Assembly (NCBI RefSeq): GCF_024362695.1
Contig: NC_065419.1
Coordinates: forward strand, 11,904,678 to 11,968,677
Reading direction: 5' to 3'
DNA length: 64,000 bases
From: Pectinophora gossypiella
Taxonomy: Eukaryota; Arthropoda; Insecta; Lepidoptera; Gelechiidae
Made by a program: the position numbers and the translations under genes. How positions within the stretch are numbered: the first letter of the stretch is position 1; each line of letters begins with the position of its first letter. The notes under the pieces were generated by a model. It was not told where the DNA came from. It worked only from the letters and a program-made list of their open reading frames with translations, and ran no database searches. This document shows, piece after piece, positions 21,128 through 31,139 of the stretch.

Positions 21128-21780
21128 TAATCATTACTTTAATTAAGTATCATTAATTGAACGACGGAAAATGGGTTGTGGACTAGGTCAAAGATAAATT
21201 GTGTAATTAAAACACATAATAACGGGTTCTTACCGCCTTTAAATGGGGATATGAGACTCCCGATATTTCGACACTGTTGCAAGTGAGAGAGATTGGAGTG
21301 GAGTAGGTAGATCCATAATTTTCTACGGGCAGACATATCTGTCTACCCTCTTTCTTTGCCGCTTGTTTATGTTTTTGATATCGGAATGTTCGGAACCATC
21401 TGAACTCGCACCAAACTCACTACGACAAACCGCACTCACTGTGTCCTCACGTTTTTTCACCACAGAACCCGTTATTATGTGTTTTAATTATGATAATAAC
21501 CGCGTAAACTTAAAACAATGTATAAATTGTGTAATCCTGATTACTATAAATACACATCTAAAACTAAATAAAAGCATTTTCTTTTTTCTATTAAACTTAT
21601 TTATAAAGTTTACCTACTCAAAAAAAAAAAACGAAAAAGAAAACATAATATTTCCGATATTGTATCGTTTATCTATGTCGTCATTGTGCTTTTTAATATA
21701 AATTCCATAGTAAATTTGTGTTCTAACGTTTAGTAAAATGTACCCAACTAATCAAATAGTTGGAAACTAGCGTATTATAG
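21128..21780. mobile_element. MITE C copy split by a Penelope-like insertion
   Basis: The left part ends with AAGATAAATTGTGTAAT (to 21207). The right part resumes at 21522 with the same 14-bp ATAAATTGTGTAAT and runs to AGTTGGAAACTAGC near 21772. Bases 21208-21521 are the insert. Confidence 0.65.
21208..21521 (-). mobile_element. Penelope-like fragment with 14-bp target duplication
   Basis: Flanked by ATAAATTGTGTAAT (21194-21207 and 21522-21535). The interior matches 60690-60970, including the C-terminal coding tail on the minus strand, then jumps at CACCACA|GAACCCGTTATTATG to the opposite inverted end. The middle is therefore deleted relative to 60669-61245. Confidence 0.7.
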
Positions 21781-21868
21781 AATTTTTGAAATGTTCCAGC
21801 ACGAATTTCTTATTAATATTCTAACATGAATTTCTTAGATTTTATTTATATATTCCTAACATTCCAGA

Positions 21869-22161
21869 ATCATCATCATCATCAGCCCATTAACGTCCCC
21901 ACTTCTGGGGCACGGGCCTTCCCTATGGATGGATAGGGAGATCGGGCTTTAAACCATCACGCGGGCCCAGTGCGGATTGATGGTTATTAACGACTGCTAA
22001 TGCAGCCGGGACCAACGGCTTAACGTGCTTTCCGAAGCACAGAGGAGCTCAAGATGAAAACTTTTTTGTGGTCACTCATCCTATGACCGGCCTTTGCGAA
22101 TGTTGCTTAACTTCAACAATCGCAGACCGAGCGCATTTACCGCTGCGCCACCGAGCTCCTC
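21869..22161 (-). mobile_element. SINE-2 copy
   Basis: Minus-strand copy: tail CATCATCATCATCAGCCCAT first, central domain GCTTAACGTGCTTTCCGAAG, then the 5S-like boxes (GGTCACTCATCCTATGACCG; TGTTGCTTAACTTCAACAAT) and the A-box end CTGCGCCACCGAGCTCCTC. A clear target duplication was not found. Confidence 0.8.
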
Positions 22162-22620
22162 AAATACGGGTCTAATATTCTGGAATATTAGACCCTTATT
22201 TTGAATTCAAGATTCCGAAGTTCGTTAGCCCTTGTTGGCTAAAACCTGACATTGTGTAACATAAATCAACCTTCAGGCCTAACTAGATAAATCACAGGAC
22301 ACAGGCGAGGGGATCTTCCAATCAACACTAGGCTAAAGGTCCTTTGGTATGGAGAAAAATAAAAATAATAAGAAGAGAAAAAGAAAAATAAAAATCAGAC
22401 GATTAAAATGCTAATTATTTTATTTTTTATCTGACTGCGGCGAAGCGAAAAGAAGGGTTATGTGGGTGTATGTATATGTCTGTTCCCTCCTAACTTCTAA
22501 ACCATTTGTCAGAATGTGATGGTCCGCTGGTTTATAGGTTATGTGATTATACATAAACTGTGGCGGGCTGGAGGAGAAATGGTTGTGTATTTACAACAAA
22601 AAAAGTAGTCGTCCTTTAAG
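22162..22620. other. No gene recognised
   Basis: GACTGCGGCGAAGCGAAAAG followed by ATGTGGGTGTATGTATATG looks like a repeat junction, but no second copy is visible in this window. Confidence 0.35.
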
Positions 22621-22624
22621 CATA

Positions 22625-23048
22625 TAAATACTACGAACGGTAACTCTCGGCCGCGCACCAATTTGTATCAGCCGCCTCCTTCACCCCCGCCAGGTCTAAG
22701 AGGTTGGTGCTAACTTCAGTCTTAAATGGCCGTAAGAGTAAGCGGGAAAGCGTCGACTATGTCTCGCTTGCTCTTACCCCAGACATTTCATACAAAAAAT
22801 CTTGTTTTACACAGACAGCACACATTGACCTCATCGTACACGCGCATCTGTATGTGTGACGTCTGACGCCATCCGATTGTAGACTAAAGTAAGACCGAGA
22901 GGGGGTGAGGTAAAACTATCGCAGCCGCTGGTGGGGAGTGCAGAGTTGCCGTTCCATACGTAGTATTATTATTCCTTAGTCTATGCGCGCGTTACTATGT
23001 AATAGGGACGCGGTAAGAATAAGATTTTTGTAGGGAGTATCCGTGTGA
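22625..23048. mobile_element. MITE F, fullest copy
   Basis: Begins near CGGTAACTCTCGGCCGCGCA and later carries the inverted GGGGAGTGCAGAGTTGCCGT and ACGTAGTATT. The interior has TACACGCGCATCTGTATGTG and GTTTTACACAGACAGCACAC. The opposed GGTAACTC/GAGTTGCC ends suggest a fold-back element of about 400 bp. Confidence 0.55.
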
Positions 23049-23479
23049 CTATACGAAGAACCGTTCGATTTCCAATAATTAAAGTGATCAGCTGTCGTGT
23101 GGGAACTGACAGGGACAGACATTATATCAAATTACTACCGATGTAATTGTAGGTATGGGGTCATAAAGAATTCATGACTGAGCCCTCCTTGTTACACTCG
23201 CGAGACATTATTAATGGAAAAGAGCTGAATTGTTTTATCAGTCCGTGAAAAAGCAAACCTATCAAAGGTCAATAAAAAAAATAGGACACACGCGCTTATT
23301 GAGCCTTCTTATATTTTTTTGCGAAACTACTTAACTATCATAACTACAAAAGCAGACATCTATAATTATGTTTCTATACGTATACTTACAACATAACATA
23401 ATCTCACGATTATATCCTAATTGCGGTAGTCAAAGAAAGATACATCCATCGCAAGATGAACTAAGTACCCAAACCTCAC

Positions 23480-23552
23480 GTGCCACGTGTATGTGCGTGT
23501 GTGTGTGTTTGTTAGTGTGGGTTGTGTGTATGTGTGTTGTGTTGTGTTTATT
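23480..23552 (+). repeat. GT-rich imperfect microsatellite
   Basis: Interrupted GTGT/TGTG runs (GTGCGTGTGTGTGTGTTTG; TGTGTTGTGTTGTG). Confidence 0.85.
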
Positions 23553-23750
23553 TTTCTGCTTCCGCGCCCGCTGATTATGCGGGTAGGCGTAAATAGGTCT
23601 ACTCTCAAACTAAAAGAAAAGAAGATAAATAGGCAGCGCTTATTCACTCTCTAGGCAAATCTAAAGGAAGCATTTAGTGCCGCGTTTACTAATGGAAGGG
23701 TAAATATTTTGACGAATTTTCTTTGAGTTTTTTTTTCAAAGAACTATAAC

Positions 23751-23959
23751 TGTCTAAAAGGTCTATTTAATTCAAGTAAAACAAGTTTAAAATAAATATT
23801 AATGTTTAGTTCATTTATGTTTCGTTAGATGGCAGCACTAGTATTTTAAAACGCGGTATCGACATTCCTATTGGAATCTGTTATAGATCGGAGCATTTTT
23901 TCCAATAAATTAATATTGTGCAGTGTCAAGTGTGTTTTATTCAAGTGTTAGTAACGACA
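23751..23959 (+). repeat. 5' LTR
   Basis: 209 bp, opens TGTCTAAAAGG and closes GTAACGACA (TGT...ACA). It contains two AATAAA signals (23791-23796 and 23904-23909). Promoter elements cannot be fixed from sequence alone. Confidence 0.95.
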
Positions 23960-23961
23960 TC

Positions 23962-23976
23962 TGGTGCCGAAACCCG
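23962..23976 (+). promoter_or_regulatory. Primer-binding site, tRNA-Phe type
   Basis: TGGTGCCGAAACCCG lies 2 bp after the LTR. It is complementary over 15 nt to the 3' end of eukaryotic tRNA-Phe (CGGGTTTCGGCA plus CCA). The match to tRNA-Phe rests on my knowledge of that tRNA, whose acceptor stem starts GCCGAAA. Confidence 0.85.
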
Positions 23977-24009
23977 CGAGTGAGCTTTGAGGACATAGAA
24001 AATATTACA

Positions 24010-24240
24010 AGTGTTTGGGACTTAGAAAAATTACGAGTGATTTGAACTTAGAAAATTTCGAGTGTTTGGGACTTAGAAAAATTACGAGTGATTTGAACTT
24101 AGAAAATTTCGAGTGTTTGGGACTTAGAAAAATTTCGAGTGATTTGAACTTAGAAAATTTTGAGTGAATTTGGACTTAGAAAATTTCGAGTGAATTTGGA
24201 CTTAGAAAATTTTGAGTGAATTTGGACTTAGAATAATTTG
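24010..24240 (+). repeat. Leader tandem repeat, nine 25/26-bp units
   Basis: AGTG-led units start at 24010, 24036, 24061, 24087, 24112, 24138, 24163, 24189 and 24215. A typical unit is AGTGATTTGAACTTAGAAAA plus TTTCG. The first six alternate two variants (GTTTGGGACTTAG and GATTTGAACTTAG), giving a 51-bp higher-order period. The last three share GAATTTGGACTTAG. There is no ATG anywhere between the LTR and the gag start. Position suggests a role in RNA packaging, dimerisation or translation, but this is not shown. Confidence 0.9.
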
Positions 24241-24281
24241 GATTTGGAACATTAAATTTGGACACTAAAATTAAATACAAA

Positions 24282-27200
24282 ATGGTGGAGATAGAGGCTC
24301 TTATACGGAAACAAGAAGATTTATTAGAACGTGTTAAGAAGGCATATGCGAATTATAAAAAATCACCTAAGGACAGAATTACAGTGACATACATTGAGAC
24401 AAGAACGGAAACTTTACAAAAGCTATGGGAAAGCTTCGTAGAGGATCATAATGAGATTGCTTCGTCTATAGAGAAGTCAGAAAGAGAAGAATTTGAGTAT
24501 TTTGCAGAAGATGTGTACACTACATTCGAAGAGGTTTACATGGAGTATAAAACAAAACTTAAAGATGATTCGAGAGTTTGCATGTTGAGTGCCCAGCCTT
24601 CAGCATCTACATCGGTATCAATAATCCAAAATGCAACAACGCAGAGTTGCGAAGTTAAACTACCACAAATACACCTTCCGAAGTTTTCTGGTGGTTATGA
24701 AGAATGGGAGACTTTTCATGACATGTTCCGATCATTGATTCACAACAATGCCAATTTGAGTGCTGTTCAGAAGCTACACTATCTCAAAAGTTGCTTGTCT
24801 GGAGAAGCGGAACATCTGTTGAAGAACTTATCCACTACAGAGACAAATTATAGCGAAGCATGGAGTCAACTTACTCGTCGCTATAGCAACAAGCGATACA
24901 ATGCTAATGAAGTCATGAAGCGATTATTTTCACAAAAGACTTTGTTCTCTGAGTCTCCGACGGCAATCAAACAGTTACTAGATACAACATCTGCGTGCTT
25001 AAAATCGTTAGAAAATCTAAAAATTGATACAAGTTCCTGGGACGCTATAATTAATCACTTGGTGGTATCAAAACTTGATCATGAGTCGCGCAAACTGTGG
25101 GAGCTTCAAATGAGTGAAACCAAATCTGATGAGATACCAACCTGGAGTAAACTAAAGGCGTTTTTAGAGACGAGATTCAGAACACTAGAGATGTTAGACG
25201 CAGGAAAGCCTACAACAAAGCAACTTGCCAACAGTACGAGCAACAAACAATTTAACAAATCTAAATCATTTCACCACACTGTTAACGATGAGAAGAAGTC
25301 TACTAACACATGTACAATGTGTGAAGGTCCACACACACTGTTTCAGTGCAAGCAATTTGGAAAGCAATCCCCCAAAGAGAGATCTGAGTATGTGCAATCA
25401 AAGGGTTTGTGTTTTAATTGCTTGTCTCCAACGCACCCCGTGAAGAGTTGTCACATGTCTACCTGTTGTCGTCGCTGCGGCAGGAGGCATCATACACTAT
25501 TACATTTTGAGAGAGGTACCAATCAAGATTCAACTTCCAATGAATCTCCGAGCTTCGAGAAAAACCAGAACACAGTGCAAATTCAACCAAACAGAGAACC
25601 TGAGACAAAAGTGGTAGCACATTTTGCAAAAGAGAGTCACCAGAGTAAGGTATTACTTGCGACGGCTTTGGTGAAAGTAAAATCAACAAGTGGCTATACA
25701 CTTACCGTTCGTGCACTCATTGACCAAGGCTCTGAGGCTTCATTTATTAGTGAAGCAACTGCACAAGCACTCGGCCTTCAGCGATCTTCTGTGAACGGCC
25801 TAATATGTGGAGTAGGAGATGGCCAAACAAGAACGAAGAACATAGTTTCATGCGTGATAGAATCTATTCATCAACCTACCTTCTCCGTTCCAGTAAAAGC
25901 CTTCGTGTTGAAGAAACTGACTTCATTTCTACCTTCTAAGAAGTCGATGATTTCAGACTGGCCTGAAATACAGTTCTTACCTTTAGCTGATCCGCAGTAT
26001 GGTACACCTGGAAAGATTGACCTCATTTTGGGAGTTGAGGTGCACAGCGAAATCTTAATAGAAGGGCTCGTGAAACATCCATCACTACGTGGTCCAGTGG
26101 CACAGAACACCCAATTCGGGTGGATCCTGTCTGGTAGTCTCGGAGGTGTAGCACCGTCGGAAGAAGGAAAAATAGTAAGTCTGCACATTCAAGTGAAAGA
26201 AGATCAGATTTTAAAACAATTCTGGGAAATAGAGCGAGAGCCTGATTGCATAGAAAAGAGAATGACAAAAGAAGAGCAAAGATGCGAAGATATTTACGAA
26301 GAGACAACTATAAGAGACGAAGAAGGAAGATATCTAGTGAGGCTACCTTTTAAAAGTGCTAATCCTGAATGTCTGTATGGAAGATCAAAGGAAGTAGCCT
26401 TACGACGATTCGATTGGTTAGAAAAGAAATTGTTGAAAAACCCCCACCTCCACATCGAGTATAAAAAAGTGATGGACGACTATCTTGATCAAAACCATAT
26501 GGTTAAAATTATAGAGGAGAAACAGTTGTCTGATCCTTACGTCATTTATCTTCCACACCATGCCGTAATCCGTGAAGACAAGGAAACGACTAAGGTCCGA
26601 GTAGTTTTTGACGCTTCGAGTAAGGGAGTCAACAACGTGTCACTAAATGAAAATCTGCTGGTGGGACCTAAACTGCAGCAAGATCTACGTCACATACTCA
26701 TGCGATGGAGACGTCATGCCATTTGCATTGTCGCTGACTTAGTTCAGATGTACAGACAGGTTCGAGTGAACGAGGGAGACACAGACTTCCAGAGAATTTT
26801 GTGGAGAGCTAATTCGAGTGATCCCATCCAACACTATAAGTTACTAAGACTTACCTTTGGGACTGCCTGCGCACCGTATTTAGCAGTAAAATCTCTTCAA
26901 CAATTAGCTAAAGATGAGGAACTGAAGTACCCTATTGCATCTAAGATTACGTTGGAGGATTATTATATGGATGATCTACTTACCGGTTGTGAAACTCATG
27001 AGCAGGCCGTTGAAATATACGAGCAGATGAACGAATTGATGAAAGCTGGTGGGTTTGAGCTGCAAAAATGGTGTAGCAATAGTGATGAGCTACTTGAGCA
27101 TATTAAAACAGAAAGTCAAAAGTCAAGTCAGTCTGTACTTATTAAGTCAAAAGATATGAAAGTGTTGGGAATCACGTGGAATAAAATATGTGACAATTTC

Positions 27201-29516
27201 GGATATACATTACAATTACCTAAATTGAGAGATACGGTTACAAAGAGAGGAGTGCTGTCTGACATTGCGAAATTGTACGATCCAATGGGTTGGATAGCAC
27301 CAGTAATTTTCATGGCAAAGGTTTTTATTCAGAAATTATGGAAATCTGGATTATCATGGGATGAGAATGTGACAAGAGAACTATTTCAAGAGTGGCAAGA
27401 ATTTCGAGAAGATTTGACAAATATAACGAAAGTTGTTATACCTAGATGGTTGCAATCAAAGCAAGACGACAAAGTAGAGCTGCATGTATTTGCAGATGCG
27501 TCTCAAGCAGGATACGCCGCTGCTGTTTATATGAAAGCCAAAGATAAGGACGGTCATACCGTTGCAAATCTCATTTCTGCGAAAACTAAGGTAGCGCCTG
27601 TGGAGAAGGAAATCTCCATTCCCCGAATGGAGTTATGTGCTGCGTTACTTGCGACCAAACTGGTTTATGAGGTCGCACAGATTATGGAGGTGCCTAAGAG
27701 TCAGTTATTTGCGTGGTCAGATAGCACGGTTACGCTAGCGTGGTTAGCAGGAGAACCAAGTCGGTGGACGACTTTCGTGAGCAATAGGGTGTCAGAGATA
27801 CTTACCATGCTAGATCGTCATCAATGGGGACATGTGAATACCAACCTCAACCCAGCTGACTGTGCGTCCAGAGGTTTATCTGTTGCAGAATTGATAGATC
27901 ATGAATTGTGGTGGCACGGTCCAAAGTGGCTACAGGAAGATACTTACCAAAAGAAAACTAGTGAACAGTTTGAGACGGCTGAAGAAATGAAGGCAATTAA
28001 AGTCTTAACTTCTACTATTCAAATTGAGGAGAAGTTCATTTGGACAAGATTTTCTGAGTTAGGTCGAATGTTGCGAGTACTATCCTATTGTAAGAAAATT
28101 TTAAAGTTGAGACTGCCTAAAGAAAAAAGAGATACAACAAAATATGTGACAGATAAAGAGACACAAGAAGTCTTACAATTTTGTATAAAGAAAACTCAAG
28201 GATTATATTTTGAAGAGGAGATTAAACAGATAAAGTCTAACGGTTCTGTACGAAAGAACAGCCAGTTGCACACGCTGTGTCCCATTGTTGATGAGTGTGG
28301 ATTGTTGAGAGTTGGTGGGCGAATTCATGCTGCTAAAGTGGGATATGACAAGCGACATCCAATTATAATGCCTAGCGAGAGTCACCTCACGAAGTTATTG
28401 GTATTAGATGCTCACTTAAGAACGCTTCATGGAGGCCCTCAGCTTATGTTGAATTTATTGAGATCAAAATATTGGATCATTCGTGCTAGAGACTTAGCAA
28501 AGAAGTGTTACAGAACTTGTGTTAAGTGCGTTAGATATGCAAGGCAAAATAACAACCAACTAATGGGACAGCTTCCAGAAGCCAGATTAAAACCTAGCAG
28601 ACCATTTAAGACTGCCGGCGTTGACTTTACTGGTCACATTAATATTCGATTTTCACCTGGAAGAGGAGCGAAATCTTATAAGGGCTACATTTGCATATTT
28701 ATATGTATGGTATCAAAAGCTATACATCTTGAAGCCGTATCGGATTTGACATCTCAAGGCTTTATAGCCGCCTTTCGAAGATTTGTGTCTAGAAGAGGCT
28801 ATTGCGAAACACTATTCAGTGACAACGGCACGAATTTTGTGGGGGCCTGTAAGGAATTACAGCACATGTTTGATCGATCCATGTCACAAATACCTGACGA
28901 AATTAGTCATTTGCTTGCAAATGAGAAAACTACGTGGAAATTCATACCTCCCCATGCCCCGAACTTTGGAGGGTTATGGGAGGCAGGAGTCCGGTCTGCA
29001 AAGACACATCTGAAGAGAGTTATCGGTGATTCTACCCTCACTTTTGAGGAATTATCGACAGTGCTGACGCAGATCGAAGCATGCTTAAATTCGCGTCCAC
29101 TGTCCTATTTAAGCAACAACCCAGAGGACCCGTTGCCACTAACACCAGGCCATTTCCTGGTGGGTGAGCCTTTGATTGTAATTCCGGATGAAGATTATGA
29201 GAAACAAAATATTACAGGATTGCAGAGATGGAAGCTTACACAAAAAATGGTTAACGATTTTTGGCGCAAATGGTCAAATGAATACTTAGTGACGTTAAAC
29301 CAGAGATACAAATGGAACACTACAAAGTCAGAGCCTCAGATTGATGATATTGTTTTTATCCAGGATCACAATTTACCTCCGGCGAAATGGTTATTGGGTC
29401 GAATTGTGGACAAGCATCCGGGTAAAGATGACGTTACTCGTGTAGTGACGATTCGAACAAAAAATGGATTGTGTAAGCGGCCATGTAATAAATTATGTTT
29501 TTTACCACATTCTTAA
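24282..29516 (+). CDS. BEL/Pao gag-pol polyprotein (intact)
   Basis: 1744 aa, starting at the first ATG after the LTR (context CAAAATGG); the frame is open 24 bases further upstream without an ATG. Domain order: N-terminal coiled region; DUF1759-type gag domain (about 127-275); three zinc knuckles (C344-C347-H351-C356, C377-C380-H385-C390, C396-C399-H404-H408); A17/DUF1758 aspartic protease with D481 in IDQGS; reverse transcriptase (about 730-1000, RVVFDAS from 772, YMDD at 895-898); RNase H (D1072, E1117, D1147); integrase zinc finger (H1378, H1383, C1413, C1416); integrase core D1448, D1514, E1567; C-terminal DUF5641-like domain (about 1600-1740). The product would form a virus-like particle, be cleaved by its own protease, copy its RNA to DNA and integrate it. 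Gag and pol are in one frame, with no env, stop or frameshift. Full length for the family. Confidence 0.97.
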   Translation: MVEIEALIRKQEDLLERVKKAYANYKKSPKDRITVTYIETRTETLQKLWESFVEDHNEIASSIEKSEREEFEYFAEDVYTTFEEVYMEYKTKLKDDSRVCMLSAQPSASTSVSIIQNATTQSCEVKLPQIHLPKFSGGYEEWETFHDMFRSLIHNNANLSAVQKLHYLKSCLSGEAEHLLKNLSTTETNYSEAWSQLTRRYSNKRYNANEVMKRLFSQKTLFSESPTAIKQLLDTTSACLKSLENLKIDTSSWDAIINHLVVSKLDHESRKLWELQMSETKSDEIPTWSKLKAFLETRFRTLEMLDAGKPTTKQLANSTSNKQFNKSKSFHHTVNDEKKSTNTCTMCEGPHTLFQCKQFGKQSPKERSEYVQSKGLCFNCLSPTHPVKSCHMSTCCRRCGRRHHTLLHFERGTNQDSTSNESPSFEKNQNTVQIQPNREPETKVVAHFAKESHQSKVLLATALVKVKSTSGYTLTVRALIDQGSEASFISEATAQALGLQRSSVNGLICGVGDGQTRTKNIVSCVIESIHQPTFSVPVKAFVLKKLTSFLPSKKSMISDWPEIQFLPLADPQYGTPGKIDLILGVEVHSEILIEGLVKHPSLRGPVAQNTQFGWILSGSLGGVAPSEEGKIVSLHIQVKEDQILKQFWEIEREPDCIEKRMTKEEQRCEDIYEETTIRDEEGRYLVRLPFKSANPECLYGRSKEVALRRFDWLEKKLLKNPHLHIEYKKVMDDYLDQNHMVKIIEEKQLSDPYVIYLPHHAVIREDKETTKVRVVFDASSKGVNNVSLNENLLVGPKLQQDLRHILMRWRRHAICIVADLVQMYRQVRVNEGDTDFQRILWRANSSDPIQHYKLLRLTFGTACAPYLAVKSLQQLAKDEELKYPIASKITLEDYYMDDLLTGCETHEQAVEIYEQMNELMKAGGFELQKWCSNSDELLEHIKTESQKSSQSVLIKSKDMKVLGITWNKICDNFGYTLQLPKLRDTVTKRGVLSDIAKLYDPMGWIAPVIFMAKVFIQKLWKSGLSWDENVTRELFQEWQEFREDLTNITKVVIPRWLQSKQDDKVELHVFADASQAGYAAAVYMKAKDKDGHTVANLISAKTKVAPVEKEISIPRMELCAALLATKLVYEVAQIMEVPKSQLFAWSDSTVTLAWLAGEPSRWTTFVSNRVSEILTMLDRHQWGHVNTNLNPADCASRGLSVAELIDHELWWHGPKWLQEDTYQKKTSEQFETAEEMKAIKVLTSTIQIEEKFIWTRFSELGRMLRVLSYCKKILKLRLPKEKRDTTKYVTDKETQEVLQFCIKKTQGLYFEEEIKQIKSNGSVRKNSQLHTLCPIVDECGLLRVGGRIHAAKVGYDKRHPIIMPSESHLTKLLVLDAHLRTLHGGPQLMLNLLRSKYWIIRARDLAKKCYRTCVKCVRYARQNNNQLMGQLPEARLKPSRPFKTAGVDFTGHINIRFSPGRGAKSYKGYICIFICMVSKAIHLEAVSDLTSQGFIAAFRRFVSRRGYCETLFSDNGTNFVGACKELQHMFDRSMSQIPDEISHLLANEKTTWKFIPPHAPNFGGLWEAGVRSAKTHLKRVIGDSTLTFEELSTVLTQIEACLNSRPLSYLSNNPEDPLPLTPGHFLVGEPLIVIPDEDYEKQNITGLQRWKLTQKMVNDFWRKWSNEYLVTLNQRYKWNTTKSEPQIDDIVFIQDHNLPPAKWLLGRIVDKHPGKDDVTRVVTIRTKNGLCKRPCNKLCFLPHS

Positions 29517-30187
29517 AAACCTAGAAGTTGACATAAGTAAGTAATGTTCTTTCATTGCCGAAGTTTAATTACACTTTGTTCTTATTAGTTAAGTATTTTA
29601 AATGAGTTTGTATGGTGATTGGTTAATACCTAAAGTATTTCATCTGTTTGTTTGTAGATCATTTGTTAAGTTATATAAGAATCTCCTACAAATTAGAAAA
29701 CATAAGTTTATAGTTAATAAAGTTCAGATTGTTTACATTGAGTTATGTTGAATTTTGTATATTTAGGTCATCAGAATTAAGAGTTCTTATTTAGTTCATT
29801 TTGTTTGAGTTAGTGATTAGTTCATTAGTATATTTAAGAGTTATTTCGCATTAAGTGGTTTGTTATTTCAAGTTTCTTATTATGTGTACTCATGAGTCAC
29901 TGTGGGTCTCACTTATTTATCATTATCATAGATGGATCACGCTGTTTTGTTACTTTTAACCCAATTAATTTGCTACGTTTTAAGTAACCACCAGTGACTT
30001 ATATTTCCTTAATTGTTGAGTTGTGTGTGTTAGAGTAATGGAGTATATATTGTAAGTTTAGGAATATGTTTATGTGTCGATACCGTATTCCATTCGTCAA
30101 TTTCTACTTGGATTGTATTCAATTTAGTAATGTTCTCAAAGATTGTGTTATATTCTTTCTTTTGTGTGAAAAAGGACGAGGTCCTTT
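29517..30187 (+). other. BEL 3' non-coding region, no env
   Basis: AT-rich with no ORF of 60 codons or more on either strand, so there is no envelope gene. It ends with a perfect 7-bp stem, AAAGGAC-GAG-GTCCTTT (30171-30187), directly before the polypurine tract. Confidence 0.85.
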
Positions 30188-30198
30188 GGTGGGCGGGA
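30188..30198 (+). promoter_or_regulatory. Polypurine tract (plus-strand primer)
   Basis: GGTGGGCGGGA abuts the 3' LTR. G-rich, with one T and one C. Placement right before TGTC is what a plus-strand priming site requires. Confidence 0.75.
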
Positions 30199-30407
30199 TG
30201 TCTAAAAGGTCTATTTAATTCAAGTAAAACAAGTTTAAAATAAATATTAATGTTTAGTTCATTTATGTTTCGTTAGATGGCAGCACTAGTATTTTAAAAC
30301 GCGGTATCGACATTCCTATTGGAATCTGTTATAGATCGGAGCATTTTTTCCAATAAATTAATATTGTGCAGTGTCAAGTGTGTTTTATTCAAGTGTTAGT
30401 AACGACA
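30199..30407 (+). repeat. 3' LTR
   Basis: 209 bp, read as identical to the 5' LTR. AATAAA at 30239-30244 and 30352-30357; the second, 50 bp from the end, is the better candidate for element polyadenylation. Confidence 0.95.
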
Positions 30408-30419
30408 ATAACTATGCGC

Positions 30420-31135
30420 TGTTTATTGGAAGTTGTATAGTGATGTAGCTAAATGAAACGGGTGAGAACCGTTAGCGCTCATCATTTGTCCGGCCAAGTA
30501 GTTCATACCTGAGACAATTATATATAGCTGTAAAAACCCATGTACTGACTGACTCACTGACATAATTGTACTCCTAGAAGGAGCGTCGGTGTGATCGGGA
30601 CCTCCTGGTAAGTATGGGAAAGCTTCCAAATTTTGGAAAAATGCTCCAAATCAGGGAAATATCCTACGGTCTGGCGCAACTATCATACATGGATCGATTT
30701 TTTTTCGAATGACGTATTTAAATATTGGTCAAATCCAATCGCCGGAAATAAAATCAAAATGGCGGAAAATTTTTCCTATCACTGAATGGTCACATTATCC
30801 GTAGTTTTTGAATATCCGAGAGAGTTCTGGGTGTGTAGTATATCATCAGTTCGTTCTCGACTGTCAATATATTAGTGATGCGGCACGATAAACTGTCGAT
30901 AGACAACCCAAAACAGAGTATTACTATCCCTGTCTATAGTATTTAAAAACGCTGCATTTACCGCCATCACCATAGGCCCCATACGTTTGTTTCAGATGAT
31001 TTATGACGTCACTGCCGCGAAGTCATGCACTATTTTCCATGGTTGTACAAGCCAATTCTGGAGCGGCAAATTTTAGTGCACACTCTACAAGGAGAAACAT
31101 CTGACATGTGGAATGTTGTCGGCTTGATTATTACT
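30420..31135. other. No gene recognised; repeat fragments
   Basis: About 30460-30520 has reverse-complement repeat G words (GCGCTCATCATTTGTCCGGC). TACTGACTGACTCACTGACA (30543-30562) resembles Helitron 5' regions (compare 35405-35425). The rest is unassigned. Confidence 0.4.
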
Positions 31136-31139
31136 ATTA

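Larger units (their letters stand above)
23751..30407 (+). mobile_element. Complete BEL/Pao LTR retrotransposon
   Basis: 6657 bp: 5' LTR (23751-23959), tRNA primer site (23962-23976), repetitive leader (to 24281), one gag-pol ORF (24282-29516), 682 bp of 3' non-coding DNA (29517-30198, including the polypurine tract) and 3' LTR (30199-30407). It is flanked by the perfect 5-bp target duplication ATAAC (23746-23750 and 30408-30412). By eye the LTRs are identical over all 209 bases. The gene order PR-RT-RH-IN and the A17-type protease domain place it in BEL/Pao rather than Gypsy or Copia. The intact ORF and identical LTRs imply a young insertion. Confidence 0.96.

Noticed and set aside
24258..24281. 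Gag-pol starting at the TTG at 24258
   Set aside because: The first ATG of the leader, in good context, is at 24282. The upstream codons belong to the repeat-rich leader.
30199..30407. Solo LTRs of the same BEL family elsewhere in the window
   Set aside because: I looked for the LTR ends and the GATGGCAGCACTAG word and found them only in the two LTRs.
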